64,000 nucleotides of DNA from an uncultured Flavobacteriaceae bacterium (GTDB taxonomy: Bacteria > Bacteroidota > Bacteroidia > Flavobacteriales > Flavobacteriaceae): positions 62,001 through 126,000 of the forward strand of contig CANNAC010000001.1 of the NCBI GenBank assembly GCA_947502495.1, in the 5' to 3' direction. This document shows positions 17,773 through 27,004 of this stretch, one piece after another. Below the pieces are notes generated by a model. The model was given only the letters and a program-made list of their open reading frames with translations, was not told the DNA's origin and made no database searches. Numbering within the stretch: position 1 is the first letter of the stretch; every line of letters begins with the position of its first letter. The position numbers and the translations under genes were made by a program.

Positions 17773-18081
17773 TTACATAAAAGAACAGTCTACATAATCG
17801 GCAAGTATGTGAATACATAATCCAAGACCTATTAATCTCGTTTTCTTTGGAAGCAATAAGAGCACATAAACTGCCATTGCGTAATAGGTATGTAAAGGAT
17901 GAAAGTGAATACTACATCTATTGGCTTCAAAAATAGGAGTTGCTAGTAAATGATCCAGATCTATTAGTATTCCGCCGGCCATAATTAAATAGGCAATTTT
18001 CCAATTGCTTTTAAAGAAGAGTAGTGCTACTAATAACGGGAAACCAAAGTGAATGCCATAATGTAAAAAAGACTGTAACAT
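17773..18081 (-). CDS. DUF6122-like small membrane protein
   Basis: 102 residues with about three membrane helices. Conserved polar residues sit at helix ends: HYGIHF, DLDHLL, HFHPLHTYY and HILADYVDC. The spaced His/Asp pattern resembles metal-dependent membrane hydrolases, but no activity is established. The start overlaps the WbqC stop by 1 bp, so the two are translationally coupled. A T-rich hairpin (ATTCCTTT/AAAGGAAT, 17750-17769) follows. Confidence 0.7.
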   Translation of the reverse strand: MLQSFLHYGIHFGFPLLVALLFFKSNWKIAYLIMAGGILIDLDHLLATPIFEANRCSIHFHPLHTYYAMAVYVLLLLPKKTRLIGLGLCIHILADYVDCSFM

Positions 18082-18701
18082 TATAGCTGTTTAAATTGGT
18101 TTTCTAAATAGGAAACTGCGTTTGTACCTTCATTAAAAAGCAAGTCTAAGATGCTTAAATTACTAATAAAGCCATGCTTTTCGCCAAATACCTGCGTGTA
18201 ATTATCAAAGTCAAAATTTGGTTCTTTTCTAGAATTTGCTAAAGATCTAAAGTCTGATTGATCGGTTGTTTCTTTTTGGAAACTTTCGGTTTCCGATGTA
18301 TTAATATCTAGCTGTAGACATTCTAAAATAGTTTCAAAGCATTTTAAATTAAAGTCTAAAAGGTATGCTGATTTTTGTGTAAATAAAGGCTGAAGCTCAT
18401 CTTCATAAAATTCAAAAAAAGGAGAAGTTTTGTAGGCGGATTCTAAAGACTTCCAATGTAGCATTTGCCATTTTTCCGTATTATGGATTTTTATATCGCG
18501 ATACTTTTGTCTTTCTTTTTGTGAATATATAACAGGAACACTTAACTGCAATTTACCATTGGCACCATAGATAAAAGTTCTATTTCTATAGGTTTGCTTT
18601 TGGTAATTGTCATGCATCTCGAAGATTACCTCACCTGCTTTTAACATGGCAGCAAAGTGTGCTACGTTTGGGAAGTATGTGGGATGTACTAGTATGTTCA
18701 T
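18081..18701 (-). CDS. WbqC family protein
   Basis: 206 residues starting MNILVHPTYFPNVAHFAAMLKAGEVIFE, with NRTFIYGANGKLQLSVPV and the WQMLHWKSLESAYKTSPFFEFYEDEL segment that defines the WbqC family. These proteins occur in O-antigen or capsule loci and elsewhere; they have been proposed to act in sugar or aminoacyl transfer, but the function is not settled. Coupled to the DUF6122 gene. Confidence 0.85.
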   Translation of the reverse strand: MNILVHPTYFPNVAHFAAMLKAGEVIFEMHDNYQKQTYRNRTFIYGANGKLQLSVPVIYSQKERQKYRDIKIHNTEKWQMLHWKSLESAYKTSPFFEFYEDELQPLFTQKSAYLLDFNLKCFETILECLQLDINTSETESFQKETTDQSDFRSLANSRKEPNFDFDNYTQVFGEKHGFISNLSILDLLFNEGTNAVSYLENQFKQL

Positions 18702-18713
18702 TTGACAATGCGT

Positions 18714-19076
18714 TTATTTGTTTATTTGATAGTTTCGCAGTGCATTCAACTTATTGGTAATACTTTCAACGATTTTTCTTAATTGGGTATAGTCTTCAAT
18801 AGAAATAAAACCTAGCTCATGAGTAATAATAATTTGATTTAATACTTCTACAGCAGAGCTGAAAGCCATAGTGGTAAAATGGGCTTTGTCTTTATTTGTT
18901 TTACGAGCAGATCCTTCAGCAATATTAGAAGCAATGGAAACAGAAGCTCTTCTTAATTACGAGCATAACCCAAATTTTTCTTCATCAGGAAACTTTTTCG
19001 TTAATCCGTAAATAATTATAGTTAGCTTTTTAGCTTCTTTCCAAATTTCTAATTTTTCAAAACTATATTGATACAT
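18714..19076 (-). pseudogene. Four-helix bundle protein (S23/IVS family), interrupted by a nonsense codon
   Basis: From the ATG at 19076 the frame reads MYQYSFEKLEIWKEAKKLT, then a TAA stop at 18957-18959, then LRRASVSIASNIAEGSARK and on to TAA at 18714. Both halves are in one frame and match the 23S rRNA-intervening-sequence type four-helix bundle family, whose core is normally an FGLxxQxRRASVSIxSNIAEG stretch. The stop sits exactly where Gln is expected, so a single CAA-to-TAA change explains it. No other lesion is visible, so it may be a recent loss or a sequencing error. It lies just upstream of wbqC on the same strand. Confidence 0.8.
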
Positions 19077-19113
19077 AATCAAATAAACAGATTAACAAAA
19101 ACCAAATTAGCAA

Positions 19114-20712
19114 TTAGTTAGCTTCTTTTCTTTTTTTCCATTTACCATAACCGTACCAACCAAGTAGTAAAACTAAAAACGGAATTAAGTAAGAAACGCG
19201 TTCGCCGCTTCCACCAACAGTGGTGAATAAACGTTCCCAACGGATTTTGTTCTTTATACCTTGACCATCAGAATCCCAGCTAAACCATATAAAAACAGGC
19301 TTACCTACCACGTGATCAAAAGGTACAAATCCCCAAGTTCTAGAATCTTGAGAGTCATGTCTGTTGTCTCCCATTAACCAATAGTAATCTTGCTTAAACG
19401 TGTAGTTGCTTGCAAGCGCACCATTAACAAAGATTTGATTTCCTTTTACTTGTAATGTATTGTTTTCGTATTCGGTAATGATACGTTTGTAAAGCGGTAA
19501 AACGTTTAAATTTAAGTCTACCGTTTTTCCTTTTTCAGGAATATATAAGTTTCCAAAATAATCGTTATTCCAGTTATAGTTAGGATCATGAGGGAAAATA
19601 CCAGCATTGCGTTGTCCTTCTTTTTCTTTAACAGGAATAATTTTATCTACTTTTGGGTTGTTTTTAAACTTCTCTAAATCCCCTTTATAAATTCCCATAA
19701 ATTTATAAACATCTTGCTCTATTTTACCTACTCTGTTTGGATTCATTCCATATCTGTCATGAAGGTATTGCAAGTTGAAATCTTGATTATTTTTCGTTTT
19801 TACTTCATAAGAAAATTGCAATTTCGCTCTATCTGGCAATTCGTTTTGCTTTCCGTTTATAAAAACATAACCATCGCGAACCGATAAAGAATCTCCAGGT
19901 AAACCAACACAGCGTTTTACATAGTTTGTTTTCTTGTCAATTGGTTTGTGATAGTTTCTATCCGGATTCGGTACAGACATACTATAAGACGTATCTATTG
20001 GCCAGTTAAAAACCACAATATCATTACGTTTTATCTTTTGCAATCCAGGAATTCGCATATAAGGTAAAGACAGTTTGTTGATCCAAGAAGTGTTTTTTTC
20101 TTCTAATACATCATCATACAAATACGATTTCTTTTTAATAAATGGAATCGTATCATGTACCATTGGCGCAGCAACGGTTGTCATTGGTACTCTTGCTCCA
20201 TAATGAAACTTACTCACAAATAGAAAATCGCCAACTAACAAAGACTTCTCTAAAGAAGAAGTAGGAATGGTATATGGTTGCATGACATACGTGTGTACAA
20301 TAGTGGCAGCTACAATAGCGAATAATATAGAACTAACCCAATCTCCAGATCCAGATTTTGGTTGTAAACTTCTATCTTTTACATGTGCTACATCTGCAAC
20401 ATAGTTAAGATAGTAGTTGTAAAAACCTAAAGTAATAATAGCTAAAAAAGTATCTAAATGTTGGTTTTTACCAAAGCTTCTAGCGGTTTCTACCCAGATT
20501 ACCGGAAACAGGATAAGATTAACAATTGGCAAAAACAGAAAAATCGTATAGTACCAAGGTCTGTTAATAATTTTCATTAAAACCACAGCATTGTAAACAG
20601 GAACAAAGGCTTCCCAAGCTTGTCTTCCTGCTTTTACATAAAGTTTCCAAGTTCCTAATCCGTGAATAACTTGAATACTAACGAAAAAGATAAATAATTG
20701 CGTAAATGTCAT
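19114..20712 (-). CDS. lepB: Signal peptidase I, long Bacteroidota form
   Basis: 532 residues. The N-terminal 115 residues hold three hydrophobic helices (DUF5684-like), followed by the anchor helix (about 128-145). The serine protease core starts at IPTSSLEKSLLVGD (catalytic Ser probably 153). The Lys lies in NYVKRCVGLPGD, and GDNRHDSQDSR and WGFVP follow. A roughly 110-residue insertion occurs between the Lys and the GDNR box, as in Bacteroidota homologues. A final helix near the C-terminus is followed by a basic tail. It cleaves Sec and Tat signal peptides at the membrane. Upstream is dapB. Confidence 0.93.
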   Translation of the reverse strand: MTFTQLFIFFVSIQVIHGLGTWKLYVKAGRQAWEAFVPVYNAVVLMKIINRPWYYTIFLFLPIVNLILFPVIWVETARSFGKNQHLDTFLAIITLGFYNYYLNYVADVAHVKDRSLQPKSGSGDWVSSILFAIVAATIVHTYVMQPYTIPTSSLEKSLLVGDFLFVSKFHYGARVPMTTVAAPMVHDTIPFIKKKSYLYDDVLEEKNTSWINKLSLPYMRIPGLQKIKRNDIVVFNWPIDTSYSMSVPNPDRNYHKPIDKKTNYVKRCVGLPGDSLSVRDGYVFINGKQNELPDRAKLQFSYEVKTKNNQDFNLQYLHDRYGMNPNRVGKIEQDVYKFMGIYKGDLEKFKNNPKVDKIIPVKEKEGQRNAGIFPHDPNYNWNNDYFGNLYIPEKGKTVDLNLNVLPLYKRIITEYENNTLQVKGNQIFVNGALASNYTFKQDYYWLMGDNRHDSQDSRTWGFVPFDHVVGKPVFIWFSWDSDGQGIKNKIRWERLFTTVGGSGERVSYLIPFLVLLLGWYGYGKWKKRKEAN

Positions 20713-20800
20713 AATTTGTATGCTAATAATTGCCTATAGACAATGGTTTTGATTATTGTTAGTGTTGTAACCGTTTTATACGTTACAAATACCTTGCTAG

Positions 20801-21499
20801 TTAACTAATGTTTAACACATCTTTCATAGTAAAAACACCTGTTTTTCCATGAAGCCATTCTGCAGCTACAACAGCCCCAAGAGCAAAACCTTGTCTGCTG
20901 TGTGCGGTATGCGTTATATCTATAGTATCTACCTCGCTTTTATAGCTAATGCTATGCGTTCCAGGAACGTCTTCGATTCTTTTCGCTGTAATTGGTAAAG
21001 CAGCTTCCGTTTTTGGATCTAAGTCCCAAGAAGTATAACCGTCGTGTTCTTTTATAATGGCATCTGCAAGGGTAATCGCTGTTCCACTTGGAGCATCTAG
21101 TTTTTGTGTGTGATGAATTTCTTCCATAGATACTTTATAATCTTTTAAAGTATTCATCATTTTTGCTAAATAACTATTCAGTTCAAAAAATATATTTACA
21201 CCTAAACTAAAATTAGAAGCATAAATAAATGCACCTTTTTTTTCTGTGCATAAAGCAACTGCTTTATCATAATCTTCTAGCCAGCCAGTAGTTCCAGAAA
21301 TAACAGGAACGTTTTTATTAAAACAATTAGAAATGTTTTTGAACGCTGCAGAAGGGATACTAAAATCTATAGCAACATCAGCATCTGTAATGTCATAATT
21401 GTCATCCATTGCTTTTGTAACAATTTGGTGACCACGTTGTAAGGCTATTTGTTCAATGGTTTTCCCCATTCTTCCGTAACCAAGAAGTGCAATTTTCAT
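20801..21499 (-). CDS. dapB: 4-hydroxy-tetrahydrodipicolinate reductase
   Basis: 232 residues: N-terminal Rossmann start MKIALLGYGRMGK (NAD(P)H binding), SGTTGW, and the substrate-binding/catalytic HHTQKLDAPSGTA. The C-terminus RQGFALGAVVAAEWL is also typical. It performs the second pathway-specific step of diaminopimelate/lysine synthesis in the cytosol. Somewhat shorter than the E. coli enzyme, as usual in this phylum. Confidence 0.95.
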   Translation of the reverse strand: MKIALLGYGRMGKTIEQIALQRGHQIVTKAMDDNYDITDADVAIDFSIPSAAFKNISNCFNKNVPVISGTTGWLEDYDKAVALCTEKKGAFIYASNFSLGVNIFFELNSYLAKMMNTLKDYKVSMEEIHHTQKLDAPSGTAITLADAIIKEHDGYTSWDLDPKTEAALPITAKRIEDVPGTHSISYKSEVDTIDITHTAHSRQGFALGAVVAAEWLHGKTGVFTMKDVLNIS

Positions 21500-21584
21500 T
21501 GAAAAAGTATTTTGTTTATTCCCTTGTAAAAGAGAATCTGTATAATTTTTGTTTCCGAGTCATCGAAAACCGTATTACTCTTTT

Positions 21585-22178
21585 TTAAAATTTAAAATTT
21601 ACCGAAAGACCAACATCTCCTGTATTATCAAATTCGTTAATTTTATAATGTGGCATAAAAGTTAGGTTTTCATCTACATTAAATTGTAGTAAATGCGCAT
21701 CTACATTAGCCCAAACAATATTTAATATATACACACCAGCGGTAACTAAAAGGGATAACTCTTTGTTTCTACGTAGTGACTTTTGCGCTTCTTCTAAACC
21801 ATCATCGGTAATAGAACCATAAAATTCATCATCGGTAAAACCCGCTAATCTACGTTTGTAGGCGTCGCGATATCGGTTGTATTCCTTATGGTTGTCTAGA
21901 TAAAAATATACTCCCGCACCAAGTCCGGCATAAATAACAGGAACTTTCCAGTATTGTTTAAGATGTATATGTCCTAAACCCGGTAGAACTGCAGAGTAGA
22001 AGGCAGCACGAGCTGGAGTTAAAGGATCAATTGGCTCTCTATTATTAATTTCACCTTCTATAATAACACCTTCTTTTGCTAGTTGTTTTTCTTCTTTTTT
22101 AAGCTCTTTTTCTTGTGCTAAAGCCGAAAAACTAAAACAAATGCTACATATTATTAATAGGAAAATATTATTTTTCAC
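21585..22178 (-). CDS. DUF5683 domain protein
   Basis: 197 residues with a Sec signal peptide (1-21), a charged stretch, then PLTPARAAFYSAVLPGLGHIHLKQYWKVPVIYAGLG with a hydrophobic helix and a second helix near SLLVTAGVYILNIVWANVDAHL. This is the DUF5683 pattern, which commonly follows parB in Bacteroidota. The start overlaps parB by 11 bp, so they share a transcript. Probably envelope-located; function unknown. Confidence 0.8.
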   Translation of the reverse strand: MKNNIFLLIICSICFSFSALAQEKELKKEEKQLAKEGVIIEGEINNREPIDPLTPARAAFYSAVLPGLGHIHLKQYWKVPVIYAGLGAGVYFYLDNHKEYNRYRDAYKRRLAGFTDDEFYGSITDDGLEEAQKSLRRNKELSLLVTAGVYILNIVWANVDAHLLQFNVDENLTFMPHYKINEFDNTGDVGLSVNFKF

Positions 22179-23073
22179 TTTGTACTAACTTTTTAATTCT
22201 ATTAAAATCTTCTTCAGAATGAAAAGGAATCGTAATTTTTCCTTTCCCATTACTAGAAACTTTAACGTCTATTTTATGACCAAAGTATTCTGAAAAATCT
22301 CTCATGCCCTTTTTAACAAACTTTGGCAATTCTTCTTTCACTTTTGGTGGTACACTAACTTCTTGTGTTTCATTATAGGTTTTTACTAGGGTTTCTGTAT
22401 CTCTAACAGATAGTTTGTTCTCTAGTATTTTTTCGTAAATATCTAACTGAATAGATAGGTCTTCAATATTAATAATTGCACGACCATGACCCATCGAAAT
22501 AAAACCATCTCGCATTCCTGTTTGAATGATAGGATCTAGTTTTAACAAACGTAAATAGTTTGCTATAGTAGAACGTTTTTTACCAACACGCTCGCTCATT
22601 TGCTCTTGTGTTAATTGAATTTCATCAATTAAACGTTGGTAGGATAATGCAATTTCTATAGGATCTAAATCTTGACGTTGAATGTTTTCCACCAAAGCCA
22701 TTTCCAGACTTTCTTGATCGTTGGCAATACGAATGTATGCAGGAACAGAATCTAATCCTATAAGTTTACTAGCGCGAAAACGACGCTCTCCAGAAACTAA
22801 TTGGTATTTATTAAAGGCTAATTTTCTAACCGTAATTGGTTGTATAACTCCTAATTCTTTAATAGAGGAAGCTAATTCACGAAGCGATTCTTCATTAAAA
22901 TTAGTTCGTGGTTGAAACGGATTCATTTCAATTAAATCCAATTCTAATTCTACAATATTACCAATTACCTTATCGGCATTTTTGTCTTCTGCATTTTGTA
23001 TATCGTTACTAGGGTCTTTTAAAAGAGCAGAAAGTCCTCTTCCTAAAGCTTGTTTCTTGGTTGCCTTCGCCAT
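22168..23073 (-). CDS. parB: Chromosome-partitioning protein ParB
   Basis: 301 residues. The N-terminal CTP-binding domain carries NPFQPRTNF and the GERRFRAS box. The central HTH domain (QEQMSERVGKKRSTIANYLRLLKL) binds parS, and the C-terminal dimerisation segment follows. It lies 3 bp downstream of parA. I looked for a parS-type palindrome like TGTTTCACGTGAAACA in the window and saw none. Confidence 0.95.
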   Translation of the reverse strand: MAKATKKQALGRGLSALLKDPSNDIQNAEDKNADKVIGNIVELELDLIEMNPFQPRTNFNEESLRELASSIKELGVIQPITVRKLAFNKYQLVSGERRFRASKLIGLDSVPAYIRIANDQESLEMALVENIQRQDLDPIEIALSYQRLIDEIQLTQEQMSERVGKKRSTIANYLRLLKLDPIIQTGMRDGFISMGHGRAIINIEDLSIQLDIYEKILENKLSVRDTETLVKTYNETQEVSVPPKVKEELPKFVKKGMRDFSEYFGHKIDVKVSSNGKGKITIPFHSEEDFNRIKKLVQSEK

Positions 23074-23076
23074 AAT

Positions 23077-23841
23077 CTAGGAGTTTTTTGTAATAACTTC
23101 TTTTGCCAAACTTAAATAATTCGTTGCACCTTTACTAGAAGCATCATAATTAATTATGCTTTCGCCATAACTTGGTGCTTCGCTTAAACGTACGTTACGT
23201 TGTATGATGGTTTTAAAAACCATATCGTTAAAATGCTTTTGTACTTCTTCTACCACTTGATTAGAAAGGCGTAAACGCGAATCGTACATGGTAAGTAACA
23301 AGCCTTCTATATCTAATTCCGGATTGTGAATTTTTTGAACACTTTTAATCGTGTTTAATAATTTACCTAAACCTTCTAATGCAAAATATTCGCATTGAAT
23401 AGGAATAATTACTGCATCTGCAGCTGTTAAAGCATTTAGCGTTAGTAAGCCTAAAGAAGGAGCACAGTCAATCAAGATAAAATCATAATCGTCTTTTACT
23501 TCTTCCAATGCCTTTTTAAGCATATACTCACGGGATTCTTTATCTACCAATTCAATCTCAATAGCCACTAAGTCTATATGCGAAGGAATAATATCTAAAT
23601 TAGGAGTATCTGTTTTAAGAATAGCTTCTTTAGCAGTATTTGTATGCTCTAAAAGTTGGTAAGTGCCAATTTCTACTTCTTCTACATTAATACCCAAACC
23701 AGACGTTGCATTGGCTTGTGGATCTGCATCAATTAAAAGTACTTTTTTTTCAAGTACACCAAGCGAAGCAGCTAAGTTTATTGAAGTTGTAGTTTTGCCA
23801 ACACCACCTTTTTGATTAGCAATTGCTATAATTTTACCCAT
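23077..23841 (-). CDS. parA: Chromosome-partitioning ATPase ParA/Soj
   Basis: 254 residues with the deviant Walker A KGGVGKTTTS and Walker B DFILIDCAPSLG. The frame is open three codons further up (MKLM), but MGKIIAIANQKGG is the family start, so I use 23841. Works with ParB in origin segregation. A -7 box sits about 30 bp upstream. First gene of the parA-parB-DUF5683 operon. Confidence 0.95.
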   Translation of the reverse strand: MGKIIAIANQKGGVGKTTTSINLAASLGVLEKKVLLIDADPQANATSGLGINVEEVEIGTYQLLEHTNTAKEAILKTDTPNLDIIPSHIDLVAIEIELVDKESREYMLKKALEEVKDDYDFILIDCAPSLGLLTLNALTAADAVIIPIQCEYFALEGLGKLLNTIKSVQKIHNPELDIEGLLLTMYDSRLRLSNQVVEEVQKHFNDMVFKTIIQRNVRLSEAPSYGESIINYDASSKGATNYLSLAKEVITKNS

Positions 23842-23867
23842 TAATTTCATTTGATTTTAGGAACAAT

Positions 23868-23875
23868 CAAAAATA
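23868..23875 (-). promoter_or_regulatory. -7 box for parA
   Basis: The minus strand reads TATTTTTG (TAnnTTTG) 26 bp before the parA ATG. No TTG box at the usual spacing. Confidence 0.4.
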
Positions 23876-24121
23876 CGATTATTTATGGGTTTATAAAATG
23901 GAAGTTGTTAACAGTTGGTTAAAAGAAAGTATTAATTTCTAAATAAAGCATAAGTGTAGGTCTTTAGATGCAATAGGATTTCCTTTTATTTATAATTTCG
24001 AGCGATTAATCTTACGTGAATTCCCTTTTTTATCCCCATGGATATAAAATAAAGCCACTGATTTACAGAAGTTTAATCGCTTTTGTTTTATCTTTAATAT
24101 CTATTAACCAATTTCGTAATC

Positions 24122-26890
24122 ATGAAAAAAAATAATATTATTTTTCAAAAGTCCCTAACTTTAATCCTACTGTTCGTGTTTTCTTTAACCGTACAATCGC
24201 AAATAAAGAAGACGGCAAGCGTAGAAGGAATTACAGAATATATGTTAGACAACGGTTTAAAAGTGCTATTGTTTCCAGATAATTCTGCGCAAACCATAAC
24301 GGTAAATATTACTTACAAAGTAGGTTCGCGACATGAAGGCTATGGCGAAAAAGGAATGGCGCATTTATTAGAACATATGGTATTTAAAGGCACGCCAAAC
24401 CATCCAAATATTCCGGAAGAATTAACTTCGCATGGTGCACGACCAAACGGAACTACTTGGTATGATCGTACCAATTATTTTGAAACGTTTAATGCTAATG
24501 AGGAAAACCTAGATTGGGCATTAGATTTAGAATCAGATAGGATGTTAAATTCCTTTATAGCAGAAGAAGACCTGAAATCTGAGTTTTCGGTGGTGCGAAA
24601 TGAATTTGAAATGGGAGAGAATTCCCCATCCAGAGTACTTCTAGATAAAGTAGTTAGTGCAGCATATTTGTGGCATAACTATGGACAATCGACCATAGGA
24701 AACCGATCGGATATAGAACGTGTACCTATTGAAAATTTAAAAGCATTTTATAAAAAATATTACCGTCCAGACAATGCCGTTTTAATGGTGACAGGGAAGT
24801 TTGAAGAAACAGAGATGTTAACTAAAGTGGTAAAGAAGTTTGGGGTTCTTAAAAATCCAGGCGCCGCGTTAAAAGACACGCCAACTATTGAGCCTGCGCA
24901 AGATGGAGAAAAAAGAGTAACACTTAGTCGTATGGGCGATTTACAAATTGTATCTGCGCTATATCATATTCCGGCAGGATCTCATGAAGATGCGGCAGCG
25001 ATGGCGGTTGCAGAGTTGATACTTACCGATTCGCCTTCAGGTAGATTATATAAAGCATTAGTAAATGAAAAAAAGGCATCTAGTATATGGTCTTTTTCGC
25101 CTTTTACAAAAGAGCCAGGTTTTATGTATATAAATGTGGATGTGCCTTCAGATACATCTTTGTCGGAAGCCGAATCTACATTATTATCTGTATTAGATAA
25201 CTTAGGAAACAATCCGGTTACCGAAGAAGAAGTAAATCGTGGAAAAGGGAAATTTTTAAAGGAAGCAGACGCTATTTTTAGAAATTCGTCTCGATTAGGA
25301 ACCTTTATGAGTGAATTTATTGGGGCAGGAGATTGGCGTTTAGCATTTATTTTTAGGGATCGTGTAGAAAGCATGACCGCAGATAAAGTAAATGCTGCAA
25401 TACAACGCTATTTAATTAAAACCAATAGAACGGTTGGTCTTTTTGTTCCAGATAAAAAACCAATGCGTGTAGAAATAGAACATACCGAAGGTGTTGCCGA
25501 TTTAGTAGCAAACTATAAAGGAAAAGAAGGAATGGGAGCAGGAGATGCTTTTGATGTGTCTTTTGAAAATATTCAAAACACATTGGATTCTGGAACTTTA
25601 AGTAAAACACCAATAGAATATGGTTTTATTAAAAAGAATAATCGTGGTAAAACAGTAACTATTTCCTTTACTAGTAGAACTGGTAATGAAGCACAACTAA
25701 TGAATAAAGGACTTGCGGCGAGTTATACCGCAAAAATGTTGAACAAAGGAACTAAAAGTAAATCGAGACAGGATATTGAAGATAAATTAAGTGCGATTAA
25801 ATCCTCGGTTAGTTTTGGAGGTTCTAATGGAAAGGTAACGGCAAATGTTAACAGTACCGATGAACATCTTTCGGAAGCTTTATCCTTAATGACAGATATG
25901 CTTAGGAATCCGTTGTTTGATGCTACCGAATTGGATAAACTAAAAACAGAAGCTTTAGCAGGTCTGGAGCAAAACAAAACAGATCCTCAGTTTTTAGCAA
26001 TTAGAGAAATCGGATTATTAAATCAACATTACAAAAAAGGACATCCGCTTTATAATAGGACTGTAGATGAAGAGATTGCTGCAATTAATTCGCTTACCGT
26101 AAAAGACCTTCAAGCGTATTATGATGCGTTTTATGGAATTTCAGATAATGCAACTCTTGTGGCTATTGGTAACATTGATGAAGAAGCATTAAAAGGCTAT
26201 TTTGAAAAGGAGTTTGGCGACTTTAAATCCGATTTAGCGTATACCGCAATTAGTGATCCTTATCAAGATAATAAAGCTGTAAATCAAAAAATTAAAACAC
26301 CAGATAAAAAGAATGCAATTTCTTTCGGAATATTACCAATGGCAACTAATAAATATGATGAAGATTATGCAGCACTTCAAATGGCTGGCGAAATTTTAGG
26401 AGGTGGTTTTATAAGTTCTAGAATAGCAAACCGTTTACGCCAACAAGATGGTGTAAGTTACGGTGCTGGAGGAAGAGTGAATGTCGATAATAATAAAACG
26501 GATAACAATTCTGCAGCAATGGTTTATGCTATTTATGCACCAGAAAATGCAGTTAAAGTACAACTCGGTTTTACCGAAGAAATTGCTCGTTTTATTAAAG
26601 ATGGTATCACCGAAGAAGAATTGAAAACAGCTGTGGATGGTTGGGTACAAGAACAAAGCGTATCCAGAGCAAAAGATGGTGAATTGTCCAGAGTTATTAA
26701 TGACAACATGTATTATGATAGAGATTTAAATTTTCAGAAAGACATGGAAGCCAAAGTAAGCAGTCTTACCGTGGAAGATGTAAATAAAGCAATTAAAAAA
26801 CATTTTAAAAATTTTGAAGAATGGACCGTTGTAAATGCGGGAGATTTTGAAAGTTTTGATATTAAAAAAGAGGATAAAAAAGTAGATTAA
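24122..26890 (+). CDS. M16 (pitrilysin/insulinase-like) metallopeptidase, two-domain
   Basis: 922 residues with a Sec signal peptide (about 1-26). The N-terminal M16 half carries the inverted zinc motif HLLEH (His81, Glu84, His85) within GMAHLLEHMVFKGT; the downstream Glu lies in NEFEMGENSPSR. The C-terminal half (about 490-915) repeats the fold without a zinc motif, as is normal for these clam-shell proteases, and has the GGGFISSRIANRLRQQDGVSYG box. Probably periplasmic and active on small peptides. It is monocistronic with a strong terminator. Confidence 0.92.
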   Translation: MKKNNIIFQKSLTLILLFVFSLTVQSQIKKTASVEGITEYMLDNGLKVLLFPDNSAQTITVNITYKVGSRHEGYGEKGMAHLLEHMVFKGTPNHPNIPEELTSHGARPNGTTWYDRTNYFETFNANEENLDWALDLESDRMLNSFIAEEDLKSEFSVVRNEFEMGENSPSRVLLDKVVSAAYLWHNYGQSTIGNRSDIERVPIENLKAFYKKYYRPDNAVLMVTGKFEETEMLTKVVKKFGVLKNPGAALKDTPTIEPAQDGEKRVTLSRMGDLQIVSALYHIPAGSHEDAAAMAVAELILTDSPSGRLYKALVNEKKASSIWSFSPFTKEPGFMYINVDVPSDTSLSEAESTLLSVLDNLGNNPVTEEEVNRGKGKFLKEADAIFRNSSRLGTFMSEFIGAGDWRLAFIFRDRVESMTADKVNAAIQRYLIKTNRTVGLFVPDKKPMRVEIEHTEGVADLVANYKGKEGMGAGDAFDVSFENIQNTLDSGTLSKTPIEYGFIKKNNRGKTVTISFTSRTGNEAQLMNKGLAASYTAKMLNKGTKSKSRQDIEDKLSAIKSSVSFGGSNGKVTANVNSTDEHLSEALSLMTDMLRNPLFDATELDKLKTEALAGLEQNKTDPQFLAIREIGLLNQHYKKGHPLYNRTVDEEIAAINSLTVKDLQAYYDAFYGISDNATLVAIGNIDEEALKGYFEKEFGDFKSDLAYTAISDPYQDNKAVNQKIKTPDKKNAISFGILPMATNKYDEDYAALQMAGEILGGGFISSRIANRLRQQDGVSYGAGGRVNVDNNKTDNNSAAMVYAIYAPENAVKVQLGFTEEIARFIKDGITEEELKTAVDGWVQEQSVSRAKDGELSRVINDNMYYDRDLNFQKDMEAKVSSLTVEDVNKAIKKHFKNFEEWTVVNAGDFESFDIKKEDKKVD

Positions 26891-26911
26891 TTGAGGATGC
26901 TTTCATACCAT

Positions 26912-26951
26912 AAAACTTGCCAATCCAAAATTATTTTGGTTGGCAAGTTTT
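26912..26951. terminator. Strong terminator hairpin
   Basis: AAAACTTGCCAA (26912-26923) pairs with TTGGCAAGTTTT (26940-26951), and inside it CCAAAA pairs with TTTTGG around a TTA loop, giving an 18-bp stem with one bulge. Confidence 0.85.
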
Positions 26952-27004
26952 TATTTACGCAGGATTATAGCCCATTTTTATAATTCTGGATTCTGTAATT
27001 ATAG

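Noticed and set aside
20765-20788. TTGTAAC/GTTACAA inverted repeat between lepB and dapB
   Set aside because: Seven-base arms with a 10-bp spacer in AT-rich sequence and no clear promoter next to it; too weak to call a site.
22168-24121. parS site near parAB
   Set aside because: No palindrome resembling TGTTTCACGTGAAACA was found anywhere in the window by eye.
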